Part shown: in pieces, positions 43,872 through 52,973 of the stretch | Numbering within the stretch: position 1 is the first letter of the stretch | Layout of the letters: each line of letters opens with the position of its first letter | Assembly: GCF_013111185.1 (NCBI RefSeq) | Contig: NZ_WVRE01000005.1 | Span: 248,001 to 312,000 of the forward strand | Source of the DNA: Ruegeria sp. HKCCD7303 | GTDB taxonomy: Bacteria; Pseudomonadota; Alphaproteobacteria; Rhodobacterales; Rhodobacteraceae | Direction: 5' to 3' | DNA length: 64,000 nucleotides | Translations under genes and position numbers: made by a program | Notes under the pieces: model-generated | Database searches by the model: none | What the model was told of the DNA's origin: nothing | The model's input: only the letters and a program-made list of their open reading frames with translations

Positions 43872-45179
43872 ATGTACACGCACGAAGACCTGAGCGCATT
43901 GCGCAACCAATCCCTCAAGCTGCAGGGCTGGATTCGCCAGCAGACTTTTAGCCCCGAAATGGAGAAGACACTCCGCCGGTTTTCAAGCTGGGAGGTTTCC
44001 GAGCTGATCTTCCGAGTCAACCAGTCGACCTTTCGCGGCAAATTGGCGGCGGATCCGTCCCTGCCCAGTGGCGAGGTCGAGCCGGATGGGCGCCAGAGGT
44101 GGTTCAGCCTGGAAGAGGTGAACGAGTTGCGACGACGTCTCAAGGTGAACCGGAAGTCCCTGATGCCCCCGCGCCCCGAAGGCAAGCGCGCCATTCGCGC
44201 TGCTGTTGCCAACTTCAAGGGCGGAGCTGGAAAATCGACCGTGGCGTTACATCTTGCGCACGCCTCTGCACTGGATGGGTATCGTGTGCTTGTGGTGGAC
44301 TTTGACCCACAGGCGACGCTGAGCCATTCGATGGGTCTTACGGATGTGGCCGAGGATTATACTGTCTGGGGCATCATGGCCCGGGATCTAATCCGTGAAA
44401 CGGAACGTATGAACAATCGCCCCGTTGCCGCGCAATCAGGGACTGCCCTACCCCGCCGTGAACTGCCGCCGTCAATTACAGATATGGGTCTTGGTGACCT
44501 CAGAATCTCGGACTTCATCAGAAAGACTTCCTGGTCCACGATCGACGCGATCCCGTCCTGTGCCAATGCTGCCTTCGTTGAATTTGCTTCGGCGCAGTAT
44601 CGGCATCTTAACCCTGAGTGGTCATTCTTTGCGGCTGTGTCGCGATATCTGGATCAAATCCCCGATGATGCCTATGACCTGATCATCTTCGATTGTCCTC
44701 CGGCCATTGGTTATCAATCCATGAATGCCGTCTTTGCTGCTGACATGCTTTATATTCCATCGGGCCCGGGATACTGGGAGTACGATTCCACCACGTCTTT
44801 CATAGGTCAGCTTGCCGAGGCGCTGGAGGATCTGGCTTACGGCTTCGACAAAACCTTACCCACGGGTAAGATCGGCTTGCCGAAAACATTTTGTGAGTTG
44901 CGGTTCCTACTCACACGATATGAGCCGGGTAACGCTCTTCACCATGCGATGTTCGAGGCTTTCAAAAAGGTCTTTGGTGAGCACGTCGCCGAGCACCCGG
45001 TGGAAATGACTCGCGCAGTTGAGCAGTCGGGCCGCTTTCTTAGCTCGGTTTATGAAATGGATTATCGCGAGATGACACGGGAAACCTGGCGTCGAGCGCG
45101 TTCGACATTTGACAACGTATATGAAGAATTCCGGGGCGTCATGTTGTCGGCCTGGGACAAGCTGGAGGATGAGGCATGA
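43872..45179 (+). CDS. parA: Plasmid partition ATPase ParA
   Basis: 435 aa from the ATG at 43872. A ~110-residue N-terminal domain (SWEVSELIFRVNQSTFRGKL; RWFSLEEVNELRRRL) is a DNA-binding HTH of the large type Ia ParA/RepA group. Deviant Walker A NFKGGAGKSTVALHL near residue 120, A' VVDFDPQATLS, B LIIFDCPPAIGY. ParA moves or tethers plasmid copies with ParB and can repress its own operon. The frame is open back to 43689, but that part lacks family sequence and carries a parS-like site; the SD before 43872 (AGAGG) is very close, so the start has some doubt. The stop overlaps parB (ATGA). Confidence 0.93.
   Translation: MYTHEDLSALRNQSLKLQGWIRQQTFSPEMEKTLRRFSSWEVSELIFRVNQSTFRGKLAADPSLPSGEVEPDGRQRWFSLEEVNELRRRLKVNRKSLMPPRPEGKRAIRAAVANFKGGAGKSTVALHLAHASALDGYRVLVVDFDPQATLSHSMGLTDVAEDYTVWGIMARDLIRETERMNNRPVAAQSGTALPRRELPPSITDMGLGDLRISDFIRKTSWSTIDAIPSCANAAFVEFASAQYRHLNPEWSFFAAVSRYLDQIPDDAYDLIIFDCPPAIGYQSMNAVFAADMLYIPSGPGYWEYDSTTSFIGQLAEALEDLAYGFDKTLPTGKIGLPKTFCELRFLLTRYEPGNALHHAMFEAFKKVFGEHVAEHPVEMTRAVEQSGRFLSSVYEMDYREMTRETWRRARSTFDNVYEEFRGVMLSAWDKLEDEA
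44855..44870. promoter_or_regulatory. parS-like palindrome 2, inside parA
   Basis: CTTACCC AC GGGTAAG, perfect 16-bp palindrome within the parA coding region, encoding TLPTGK. Identical to the third site at 46271-46286. Confidence 0.75.
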
Positions 45180-46285
45180 GCCGCAAGCGCAGAATGTTCG
45201 ATATCGACATACCGGCAATGGACGACATTCCTGTCGGGAAAGTGCCGGACAAAGTTCTTGAGAAGCGCCGAGGTCCGATGGCAGCGGCGATTTCTGAAAA
45301 TGCCGATGCATTGCGGGATCAGCAATCGACAGAAGAAACCATTCGAGCAGAAAACGATCGCCTGGCACATGAGTTGGTCCGCCTTCGGAACGAAGGTTTG
45401 GTCACTGAACATGTACCTCTGGCCAATGTCTTGACCGAAAAGCTGACACGAGATCGCAAGCCTGGACCGGATCCAGAGTTGGACGAGCTCAAGGATTCTA
45501 TTCGGGACATTGGGCTGTCCAATCCAATCCGACTTGAACGTCGTTCGGATGGGCGGTTCGAACTCATCCAAGGGATGCGTCGCCTATCTGCTTATCGAGC
45601 ATTGCTCGATGAAACGGGTAAGGACGTGTACGCCCGAATTCCGGCGGGCATTTCAGAGGCTAGTGACCTCGACAACAGCTACCGTCGCATGGTGGATGAA
45701 AACTTGATCCGTAAGGATATCTCATTTGCGGAAATGGGCGCACTCGCACGAGCGTATGCAGAAAACCCGTCAAATGATTGCCCGGACGTGGACAAGGCCG
45801 TTTCCACGTTGTTCAAGTCGGCAAGCTACACCAAGCGCAGCTATATCAGGTCGTTTGCCAGTTTGTTGAGGATGTTGGACAAAGTGCTGATGCATCCAAA
45901 TGACATTCCGCGAAATGTCGGCGTGGAACTTAAACGCAAGTTCGATGCAACGCCAAATCTTGTGCGGCAGGTGAGCGAGACGTTGATGAGCGAACCGGAT
46001 CGTGACGGCGTTCGCGAGGTCGCGATTCTCAGGTCTTTTTTAGGGGCGTCAGAGGCCAGCGAAGACAAGAAGCCTAAGGGTGAAAGCTCCAGTAAGCCTC
46101 GGCGTGCGAAAACTACGTTTCAAGTAACCGGCCGGGCAGGGGTTGCGAAATGCTCTGCTTCCAGCGGGCGTATTGAGTTGAAATACAACTTGGACTTCAC
46201 GCGGGTGGATCGCAACAAACTGGAAGAGGCGATCGCCGCTTTTATTGAAGCTTTGCCTGAAGAAGATGACCTTACCCACGGGTAA
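45176..46285 (+). CDS. parB: Plasmid partition protein ParB
   Basis: 369 aa. Basic N-terminus (SRKRRMFDIDIPAMDD), ParB/Srx-like domain with LKDSIRDIGLSNPIRLERRS and LIQGMRRLSAYRALL, then a helix-turn-helix (FAEMGALARAYAEN ... STLFKSASYTKRSYIRSFASL) and a C-terminal dimerisation region. It binds parS sites and stimulates ParA. The coding end overlaps parS-like site 3. ATG overlaps the parA stop by 4 nt, so the two are a single operon. Confidence 0.94.
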   Translation: MSRKRRMFDIDIPAMDDIPVGKVPDKVLEKRRGPMAAAISENADALRDQQSTEETIRAENDRLAHELVRLRNEGLVTEHVPLANVLTEKLTRDRKPGPDPELDELKDSIRDIGLSNPIRLERRSDGRFELIQGMRRLSAYRALLDETGKDVYARIPAGISEASDLDNSYRRMVDENLIRKDISFAEMGALARAYAENPSNDCPDVDKAVSTLFKSASYTKRSYIRSFASLLRMLDKVLMHPNDIPRNVGVELKRKFDATPNLVRQVSETLMSEPDRDGVREVAILRSFLGASEASEDKKPKGESSSKPRRAKTTFQVTGRAGVAKCSASSGRIELKYNLDFTRVDRNKLEEAIAAFIEALPEEDDLTHG

Positions 46286-46286
46286 G
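46271..46286. promoter_or_regulatory. parS-like palindrome 3, at the parB stop
   Basis: CTTACCC AC GGGTAAG, identical to site 2. It covers the last codons of parB and its TAA stop. Confidence 0.75.
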
Positions 46287-46306
46287 AATTAGGGCAGTAA
46301 TCTATC

Positions 46307-46337
46307 AAAGGCGCGGACTGCAGTTCGCGCCTTTTTT
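46307..46337 (+). terminator. Rho-independent terminator of parAB
   Basis: AAAGGCGCG (46307-46315), 10-nt loop, CGCGCCTTT (46326-46334) and a run of T to 46337. A complete stem plus U-tract, 22 nt after the parB stop. Confidence 0.85.
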
Positions 46338-46992
46338 GTTGGAGACGTATTAAGCCGGGGCCAGTATCGGCATCCAGGATCGGGCCAAGCTAGTTCGTTT
46401 TGAGTATGATAGAGCGGGCATTGAGGGCCTATGCTGAGGCAGAAACTATTTTTCGCAAAGCAGCGCACAAACGTGGAACTAAGCCAAAGTTTGAAGCTGG
46501 CGATTAAACCAATCCTCTGGAATGCAGCCCTTCTAAGGATAACGTTACCACCGCTCGCAGCAATTTTTTTGAAACACTCATGTGATGCTCCACTGATTTT
46601 CCTATGCTTCTTGCCTTTAGCTCGGGGCGTGGAGTCTGGCGGTTTACGATATTGATTTCAGTTAGAGACCATCCAACTTGTGCAACTCTTTTGGGGGGTC
46701 CAGCCACGCAGCAAGGTTTGTCATGTGCTAGACAAAAGGTTTTGGCAAATATTGGCAGCCGCAGAGCGGAGTTTTTTGTTTGAGTTACGTTTTGGTCAAG
46801 TTGAACCTTGGTCTAGGGCAGGGTACTCAACACCGTCCTTGCCTCGTTCTCTGCCAGCGCTCAGCTACGACTTGGCTCTTAATGCTCCAAGAGTGAGAAA
46901 AGGTGCGCTTACGTGAGGTGTCGTGTAACGTGCAATAAGTTTAAAAAATGATCATTAAAATAAGCTTAAGCAAGAAATTGTGCTATCTAGGG
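46338..46992. other. Gene-free AT-richer region between parAB and IS element
   Basis: About 655 bp. The short open frames here (longest ~78 codons) have no recognisable family motifs or SD, and the composition is poorer in G+C than the surroundings. It may be an eroded insertion zone; nothing functional could be supported. Confidence 0.4.
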
Positions 46993-47010
46993 GGATCTGT
47001 TGCAAAGTTT
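46993..47010 (+). repeat. Left terminal inverted repeat of the IS6-family element
   Basis: GGATCTGTTGCAAAGTTT; pairs with 47837-47854 at 17 of 18 positions. Confidence 0.8.
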
Positions 47011-47086
47011 CTTACTGACCGAAGAGTTGACACGGTTTCGTTGCAAAGTTTTAGGTCGGCCAAATAGATCTACGATCGCTTCCGGG

Positions 47087-47767
47087 TCAGATTGCCAACT
47101 CGGAGAATTGACGAAACGGGCAGAGTCCCGGTGTGAAATGGCCTTTACGGATCATGTGCGCGACCTCGATGCCAGCCAGAGTCGCTGATGCCGAAGCAAA
47201 AGACTTGAAGCCGAACATCAGGCGGGTTCGTCTTTTGATGAAACGATGGTCCTGTTCCACGATGTTGTTCAAGTATTTTCGCCTGACCATTTCAATTGGG
47301 ACCTGGCAACCAAAACCTTTCAGCATCTTGTTGGTGGCCTTGAGGCCAGCGGTGTTAGCTCCACTTTTGTTGATGACAATCTTTCTCGGAAGGCCGTTGA
47401 CCTCCAGCATTCGGGCAAAGAACTTGGTGGCCGCGGGTTTGTTTCGACGTTGCGAAAGCATGAAATCAAGCGTCTCGCCGTGCTTGTCGACAGCTCGATG
47501 GAGATAGACCCAGTTTCCTTTCACCTTGATGTAAGTTTCGTCCATTCTCCAGGAGCGGTCGCACGGCCCCCTTCGACGACGCGCCGCTTCAGCAATTGCG
47601 CCTGCATACCGCGTCACTCAGCGGTTCAGCGTCGTGTGATCTACTGCAGCGCCTCGCTCATGCATGATCTCTTCCAGATCGCGATATGACAAACCGTATC
47701 GGACATAGAAAAACACTGCGAAGAGGATCACATCTTTCGGATACTGCCCGCCTTTGAAGGAGATCAT
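47087..47767 (-). pseudogene. IS6-family transposase, inactivated by a nonsense codon and a catalytic substitution
   Basis: The complete frame would give ~226 aa from the ATG at 47767 (ISFKGGQYPKDVILFAV; YVRYGLSYRDLEEIM). At 47620-47618 the codon after TTLNR is TGA where the family has Trp (TLNRW-TRYA), cutting the protein after ~50 residues. Of the DDE triad, D is present in WRMDETYIKVKG and E in NNIVEQDHRFIKRR, but the middle Asp is Asn (VINKSGAN for the usual DKSGAN). Either change alone should abolish transposition, so the copy has been under no selection for some time. Confidence 0.88.
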
Positions 47768-47836
47768 AATAACAAACTTTCAACTTCAATATTTCGATAT
47801 CCAATCACTCGAAGAACTTATGAGCGTCAACAGTCA

Positions 47837-47854
47837 AAAGTTTGCAACAGATCC
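47837..47854 (-). repeat. Right terminal inverted repeat of the IS6-family element
   Basis: AAAGTTTGCAACAGATCC on the plus strand; near-perfect inverse of the left end. Confidence 0.8.
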
Positions 47855-47889
47855 AGACGCAGTGCTGCGTGCGATGATTCCGCTGCGCA

Positions 47890-48636
47890 CTACCCCCAGA
47901 GAGTGCCCAACAACAAATTCGCCCCCAGCAGCGAAAATGCGCCTAAGAAAAAGCCTTTGAAGGCTTCGGAATTTGCCCTATGCCGCAACCGCTCACCTGC
48001 GGAAAACCCAATCAGGGTCGGAACCAGCAAGAAGACCGAGACTGCCAGATCCGCTTGCGAACTGTGCCCGACAGCTATGAACATCGCCAAAACGGACACA
48101 CTACCAGCCGTGATTAAGAACCCGAGTGCCTGAACAAATGCGTCACGCTCCAGTCGGAGACCGGTCAGGTACATAGCCAATGGTGGCGCCCATGCGGCAG
48201 TCAACCCACCAACCAGCCCGGCAACCAAAGCGCTGATTATTTCGAACAAGCGCACTGTGCTTGACGGGATCGGAGGCACCATGTCACGCCAGCTGAAAAA
48301 GCAAAACGCCAGTACAAACGCACCTAGCACAGCGCGCAAAAACCGATCTGGAGTGGATTGACTGAACCAGACGGTTCCAGCGACGCATAGGATCAAAATG
48401 GCCGCGTAGCGCCAATGCCGTTTCGCGCATCCAACCATGTCAGGTCCACGCCAGAATTGCCAGACGTTGCTCAGCAACATTGGGATCAGGATCAATGTGA
48501 CGGCGGATCTTGCGTCGAGCTTAAACGTTAACAGAACCAGCGCGACGGTCGGCATTCCCAGCCCAATGAAACCTTTCACTGCGCCTGCCAGCAGCAGGAC
48601 GGCGCTGGCAAACGCGATCAGGGAAATGTCATGCAT
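47890..48636 (-). CDS. TSUP (TauE/SafE) family permease, copy 1
   Basis: 248 aa, seven to eight hydrophobic segments (for example IALIAFASAVLLLAGAVKGF-type start, AILILCVAGTVWF, FLITAGSVSVLAMF). The GFIGLGMPTVALVLL motif near the N-terminus and the central repeat GLVGGLTAAWAPPLAMYL are TSUP signatures. The family moves sulfite, sulfonates or organic anions across the inner membrane, usually by proton coupling. Its 3' end lies 36 bp from the IS right repeat, so the insertion just missed it. A second TSUP gene closes the same accessory region at 59.2 kb. Confidence 0.85.
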   Translation of the reverse strand: MHDISLIAFASAVLLLAGAVKGFIGLGMPTVALVLLTFKLDARSAVTLILIPMLLSNVWQFWRGPDMVGCAKRHWRYAAILILCVAGTVWFSQSTPDRFLRAVLGAFVLAFCFFSWRDMVPPIPSSTVRLFEIISALVAGLVGGLTAAWAPPLAMYLTGLRLERDAFVQALGFLITAGSVSVLAMFIAVGHSSQADLAVSVFLLVPTLIGFSAGERLRHRANSEAFKGFFLGAFSLLGANLLLGTLWG

Positions 48637-48899
48637 TGCTGCTTCGATTTACTTTATCTGCCTGTCGCGGCTTTCGCGGCAAAGCTTGAGAGCCGCAGGT
48701 TTCGGCGTATCTTAGCGCGGTGATACATTTTCGGCAATGCTTGCGGGTTTATGTGCGAACAGGCAATTGCCGTTCATGACGGAAAAGAAACTACGCGGCG
48801 CGTGTGCCGGTGGAACATCTTGCAGTTGCTAAGCAAGCAAAAAACCGTTCAGCTTCTATGTGTACTTTAAGAAACAAGCAGCTAAAGAGAAGGACCAGC
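48637..48899. promoter_or_regulatory. Divergent region TSUP / nitroreductase
   Basis: 263 bp between divergent starts. It has the nitroreductase SD (AGAGAAGGA) at its right end. No operator was resolved. Confidence 0.35.
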
Positions 48900-49742
48900 A
48901 TGTCGAAGGCACCCCAATCGGACTTGCAACGCGCCCTCGCGGCGCGTTTCAGCGATGCACCTTCACAAGTTGAAAGCACCGCACAATCGGACCTTTTGTA
49001 TTCCATGGCGGCCCGTGGTTCTTGTCGTGCATTCACGGACAAGCCAATCCCATCCGATTGGGTCCGCACCATCTCCGCGATCGCCCTATCCGCGCCCACA
49101 AAGAGCGATCTGCAGCAGTGTGATATCATCTTGCTGGAATCCGAAGATATCCAAAGACGTCTTGCAACACTTGTGTCGGGTCAGTCTTGGGTCGCGGATG
49201 CGCCGATGATTGCCGTCATTTGCGGCAACAACCGTCGCCAAAGGTTGTTGCACGAATGGCATGGTGTCCCCTTCGCAAACGACCATCTTGACGCGTTTTT
49301 CAATGCAACGGGGGATGCAGCGATTACGCTGGGCGCTTTCGTGACAGCGGCGGAAGTGCTTGGACTCGGCTGCTGCCCGATCAGCGCTGTGCGAAACAAG
49401 GCTGCGGCGGTCTCTGACCTGCTTGATCTGCCGGACCATGTTTTTCCATTTGCGGGCCTCGCATTTGGTTTTCCCGCGCAAACGCCGAAGATCTCTAAGC
49501 GGCTGCCACTACAGGTCACATGTCACGTCGACCATTATAGGGAGGTCAATTTGAAGGAGACAATTGTGCAATACGATGAAGAGCGCGCGACGTCGCAGCC
49601 CTATGAAAAACAGAGATTTCCAAAGAAATTTGCGGACAGCGAAAGGTATTCCTGGTCTGAAGACAAAGTTCGGCAGTATAGCGAGCCCGAACGTGCTGAC
49701 TTTGGTAACTACGTTCGGTCATGCGGCTTCGAGCTTAATTGA
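48900..49742 (+). CDS. Nitroreductase-family flavoprotein
   Basis: 280 aa from the ATG at 48900 (GAGAAGGA upstream); the frame continues farther 5' without family sequence. FMN-binding Arg-Ser region MAARGSCRAFTDKPIP near residue 33, ALSAPTKSDLQQCDI, then GDAAITLGAFVTAAEVLGLG and PFAGLAFGFP. It is longer at the C-terminus than simple nitroreductases (~60 extra residues, RYSWSEDKVRQYSEPERADF), a tail common in Roseobacter homologues. NAD(P)H-dependent reduction of nitro, quinone or unsaturated substrates. Physiological partner unknown. Confidence 0.85.
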   Translation: MSKAPQSDLQRALAARFSDAPSQVESTAQSDLLYSMAARGSCRAFTDKPIPSDWVRTISAIALSAPTKSDLQQCDIILLESEDIQRRLATLVSGQSWVADAPMIAVICGNNRRQRLLHEWHGVPFANDHLDAFFNATGDAAITLGAFVTAAEVLGLGCCPISAVRNKAAAVSDLLDLPDHVFPFAGLAFGFPAQTPKISKRLPLQVTCHVDHYREVNLKETIVQYDEERATSQPYEKQRFPKKFADSERYSWSEDKVRQYSEPERADFGNYVRSCGFELN

Positions 49743-49785
49743 TTTGTACGCTAGGATGCTAAGCACTTCAGGACGCGGAGGGTTG

Positions 49786-50229
49786 ATGTCAGAAGTCGTA
49801 ACACACGAGCCAGAGAACGTCCTTTGCCAACAATTCAGAATGGGCGAACAAATTTCTTCACAGTGGGCTTTGGAGGAATACATTTCGCGGACTGCGGTGC
49901 AGCACGGTTGGCAATTGATTCCCAGGAGTCGCAACAAGGTTTGCGTTGACGCTTACGGGTACCGAGCTATCACAACACTTGCAAGGTCAGAACACGAAAC
50001 TGAAGTACTGTCGGCCGAAACCATTTTTTCTCCGTTGCCCAATAAAGGATCTTGGTGGGTTGACGTAGGACTGATCCTGCTCTGCTGCGTTCTGGTCTTC
50101 ATTCTGCCGGAGTGGTGCTTGGGTGCCATAATGGTCGCCGCAATCATTTATGTTGCAGCTCCTATTTTCCTTCGCAACAGGTATGCGAAGGCAGAAATCA
50201 GAAAATTTGTCACGTCGTTAATGGACTGA
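49786..50229 (+). CDS. Hypothetical membrane protein, two transmembrane segments
   Basis: 147 aa from the ATG at 49786 with GGAGGG 4-5 nt upstream; the frame is open to 49564 but overlaps the nitroreductase end. The N-terminal ~85 residues are soluble (HGWQLIPRSRNKVCVDAYGY), followed by two hydrophobic stretches (WWVDVGLILLCCVLVFILP and LGAIMVAAIIYVAAPIFL) and a basic tail. No family recognised. Follows the nitroreductase by 43 nt and may be co-transcribed. Confidence 0.55.
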   Translation: MSEVVTHEPENVLCQQFRMGEQISSQWALEEYISRTAVQHGWQLIPRSRNKVCVDAYGYRAITTLARSEHETEVLSAETIFSPLPNKGSWWVDVGLILLCCVLVFILPEWCLGAIMVAAIIYVAAPIFLRNRYAKAEIRKFVTSLMD

Positions 50230-50325
50230 AGCAAATACCTTCTCGGATTCACTACCGTGATATTCTTTCATCAGGTCAAAGTGAGACGGCTCTTGAAACA
50301 AGATACTTTCCTTATTTCGCGATTG

Positions 50326-51207
50326 TCACTTTTGCGATATCTCAATGGCATGCATGAGCGCCTCGAATAACTCGTCGAGAACCCGTTTTTTGACTTGGTT
50401 GTCTCTGTAAACTAGGCCGAGCGTTCTTATTGGCGCATCCGGGCCGAGGCCAATGCGCATTACTGGGACGGCATCAAACGGCTTGACCGCAAGATCAGGG
50501 ACGATGGATACACCAAGGCGGGCGTGTACCATCGATACAATCGCTTCTGGGCTATCCAATTCCATTGTCTCAGCCACCTGAATACGTTTCGAGAGAAGCC
50601 AATTGTCTATTAGAGTCCCTGCAACAGCGTTCCTATCGAATCGAATAAATGGCTTGGATTTCAAAAGAACCACCGGGTCCACTTCTGTTTCGTCGATGGA
50701 TGCGATCAGTTGCATTGGCTCTTGCGCCAGTTCTCGAAAGGTGAGACCGGCAGGCATCAAGTTTGGTTTGACAACAATTGCAGCGTCCAGGCCTCCACGT
50801 TCAATCTCTGTTAGCAAGGCGCCTGTCAGCCCAGGGCGAATGTGAAGCCCAATTTCGGGCCACTTGGATTTCAAGGCTGCCATCGCCTTTGGCGTTAGCC
50901 CTGTCAGTGTCGTACGCAGAGTTCCAAGAGTGATAATGCCTTTGAGGCCGCCGTCTTCTAAGGCGGACGGTACCAGATTGTCATAAGCATCGACTAGCGT
51001 TCGGGCCTTTGCAACGATCAGATGCGCCGCTGGGGTAAGCTTTGGCGTGCGCGTGCTCCGATCAAACAGTTCAATGTCCAGCTGGGCCTCAAGTGCCTGC
51101 ATTTGCTGACTGATCGCGGCATGGGTCACGTGAATGACATTCGCGGCTTCACCAAATGTTTTGGTGTCTGCAATAGCAACTAGGGTTCGGAGTTGCCGGA
51201 TCGTCAT
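50326..51207 (-). CDS. LysR-family transcriptional regulator
   Basis: 293 aa from the ATG at 51207 (MTIRQLRTLVAIADTKTFGE). HTH HVTHAAISQQMQALEAQLDI, then LFDRSTRTPKLTPAA; effector domain from ~90 (GIITLGTLRTTLTGLTPKAM). The frame extends to 51306, but without family sequence. It is divergent from the aldehyde-dehydrogenase-led operon 242 bp away and is the likely activator. Confidence 0.9.
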   Translation of the reverse strand: MTIRQLRTLVAIADTKTFGEAANVIHVTHAAISQQMQALEAQLDIELFDRSTRTPKLTPAAHLIVAKARTLVDAYDNLVPSALEDGGLKGIITLGTLRTTLTGLTPKAMAALKSKWPEIGLHIRPGLTGALLTEIERGGLDAAIVVKPNLMPAGLTFRELAQEPMQLIASIDETEVDPVVLLKSKPFIRFDRNAVAGTLIDNWLLSKRIQVAETMELDSPEAIVSMVHARLGVSIVPDLAVKPFDAVPVMRIGLGPDAPIRTLGLVYRDNQVKKRVLDELFEALMHAIEISQK

Positions 51208-51449
51208 GTCCAATCCTTTCACCCATTGGGTCGATTTTTCAGCCAATGTCGGGCCGCTTGGGGCCTTGGGGCCGCACGAGCTAATGACTGTCTCTATAAC
51301 GACCAAATGGTATTTTGAAAGCTTTACTAAATTTAATATAAATATTTTTTCGCTTATTTACAGATTGTCTTACTGTTAATCAGAGTCACTATCGTGGCTT
51401 TTCGGCTGTGTCCGGTGCGCTTCTCATCGCTTGTTTAGAGGGAAATTCC
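51208..51449. promoter_or_regulatory. Divergent control region LysR / dehydrogenase-fumarase operon
   Basis: 242 bp with a strongly AT-rich core at 51300-51380 (runs such as AAATTTAATATAAATATTTTTT), typical of promoter and LysR-binding DNA in a high-GC genome. The SD AGAGGGA at 51437-51443 serves the GTG at 51450. Confidence 0.55.
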
Positions 51450-52904
51450 GTGAGTGACTATGGTGACATGTTGCAACAGGCCAACTTGATCGGCGGCGCT
51501 TGGAGCGGATCGGAAAGCGGTGAGACCATTTCGGTGACGAACCCGGCAACTGGTACAGTCATCGGACATGTGCCTAGTTGCGGTATAAGCGAGACCAATC
51601 GCGCGATTGCGGCAGCGACGGAAGCGTTCGACGGCTGGTCAACCAGCAATCTGTCTTTCCGTGTTGGTCTGCTGCATAAGTTGCACGACGCATTGATGGA
51701 CAACCAGGAAATCCTGGCGCAGCTGCTGACAGCAGAGCAAGGCAAGCCGCTTGCCGAGGCGCGTGGCGAAATTGCCATCGGCGCGGCCTATGTGCGCTGG
51801 TTTGCTGAAGAGGTGCGGCGCGCCAAAGGCGAGATTGTGCCGTCTCCGACCGCCGATCGCAAACTCATGGTGACACGCCATCCTGTGGGAGTTGTGGGGG
51901 CAATCACACCGTGGAATTTTCCGTCCTCCATGTTGGCGCGAAAGCCCTCACCCGCGCTTGCCGCAGGATGCACGATAGTTGCAAAACCAGCGACGGCTAC
52001 GCCCTATTCTGGTCTTGCCTGGGTCAAGCTGTGCCAGGATGTCGGTTTTCCTGACGGTGTCGTCAGCATCCTGACCGGCTCCGCCCGAGAAATCGCCGGA
52101 GCCATGATGGCCAGCCCTGATGTGCGCAAGGTCACCTTTACCGGGTCAACAGACGTTGGCAAAGTGTTGATCCGCCAATCTGCAGACACGTTCAAGAAAG
52201 TGTCGATGGAGCTAGGGGGCAATGCACCGTTCATCGTGTTTAACGATGCAGATATTGATGCGGCTATCGAAGGGGCAATGATCGCGAAGTATCGCAACAT
52301 GGGCCAGACCTGCGTGTGCACGAACCGCTTCTACGTACAGGCTTGTATTCACGACGCCTTTGTCGCGCGGCTAAAGCAGGCGTCCGAGGAATTGGTTGTC
52401 GGGGATGGCGCGCATGATGGTGTCGCACAAGGGCCGATGATCGACATGGCAGGCGTCGAGAAAGTGGAAGATATGATCGCGGATGCGACTTCCAAGGGTG
52501 GCAAAATCGTCTCTGGTGGCAAAAGGCACGAGATAGGCGGCACCTTTTTTGAACCAACAGTGATCACCGCTGCAAACGCCGACATGAAATGCGCAACCGA
52601 AGAGATCTTTGGCCCGCTTTCCGTTGTCTTCAAGTTCGAGACCGAACAAGAAGCTTTTGAAGCCGCTAACGCCACCGAGTTCGGCCTTGCAGCTTACGCC
52701 TACACCAAATCGCTCGGGCGCACTTTTCGGCTAAATGATGGGCTTCAGTATGGGTTGATCGGGATCAACTCCGGCCTGATCACGACCGTCGAAGCTCCGT
52801 TCGGAGGACTCAAGGAAAGCGGTATGGGCAAGGAAGGCGGTAGTCAGGGTTCGGAGGATTACCTGTCTGTCAAATACATGTGCGTTGCCGGTTTGGACGC
52901 CTGA
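51450..52904 (+). CDS. NAD(P)-dependent succinate-semialdehyde-type aldehyde dehydrogenase (GabD-like)
   Basis: 484 aa from a GTG with a good SD; a GTG at 51408 is possible but lacks an SD. ALDH signatures: GVVGAITPWNFPSSMLARK, catalytic Glu in MELGGNAPF, Cys in GQTCVCTNR, and the GabD-type C-terminus FGGLKESGMGKEG. It oxidises a 4-carbon-type semialdehyde to the dicarboxylate. First gene of an eight-gene operon whose later members process C4 dicarboxylates, which supports a succinate-semialdehyde or substituted analogue as substrate. Confidence 0.9.
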   Translation: MSDYGDMLQQANLIGGAWSGSESGETISVTNPATGTVIGHVPSCGISETNRAIAAATEAFDGWSTSNLSFRVGLLHKLHDALMDNQEILAQLLTAEQGKPLAEARGEIAIGAAYVRWFAEEVRRAKGEIVPSPTADRKLMVTRHPVGVVGAITPWNFPSSMLARKPSPALAAGCTIVAKPATATPYSGLAWVKLCQDVGFPDGVVSILTGSAREIAGAMMASPDVRKVTFTGSTDVGKVLIRQSADTFKKVSMELGGNAPFIVFNDADIDAAIEGAMIAKYRNMGQTCVCTNRFYVQACIHDAFVARLKQASEELVVGDGAHDGVAQGPMIDMAGVEKVEDMIADATSKGGKIVSGGKRHEIGGTFFEPTVITAANADMKCATEEIFGPLSVVFKFETEQEAFEAANATEFGLAAYAYTKSLGRTFRLNDGLQYGLIGINSGLITTVEAPFGGLKESGMGKEGGSQGSEDYLSVKYMCVAGLDA

Positions 52905-52973
52905 CAAGAAATCACCGCGTCCCGAGGGGACAGAGCTGCACAGAGCTTGGCTCAACAAATAAGGGAATGAACG

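Larger units (their letters stand above)
46993..47854 (-). mobile_element. IS6-family insertion sequence, degenerate
   Basis: 862 bp bounded by inverted repeats GGATCTGTTGCAAAGTTT (46993-47010) and its near-complement AAAGTTTGCAACAGATCC (47837-47854), one mismatch apart. TTGCAAAGTTT recurs at 47041-47051. Size and terminal sequence match the IS6 family. The 8-bp flanks (ATCTAGGG / AGACGCAG) do not match, so no target duplication remains, as expected after recombination or if the ends are slightly mis-set. Element body carries a broken transposase. Confidence 0.82.

Noticed and set aside
46431..46916. Short open frames of 74-78 codons between parAB and the IS element
   Set aside because: No ribosome sites, no family similarity, and a composition unlike neighbouring genes.
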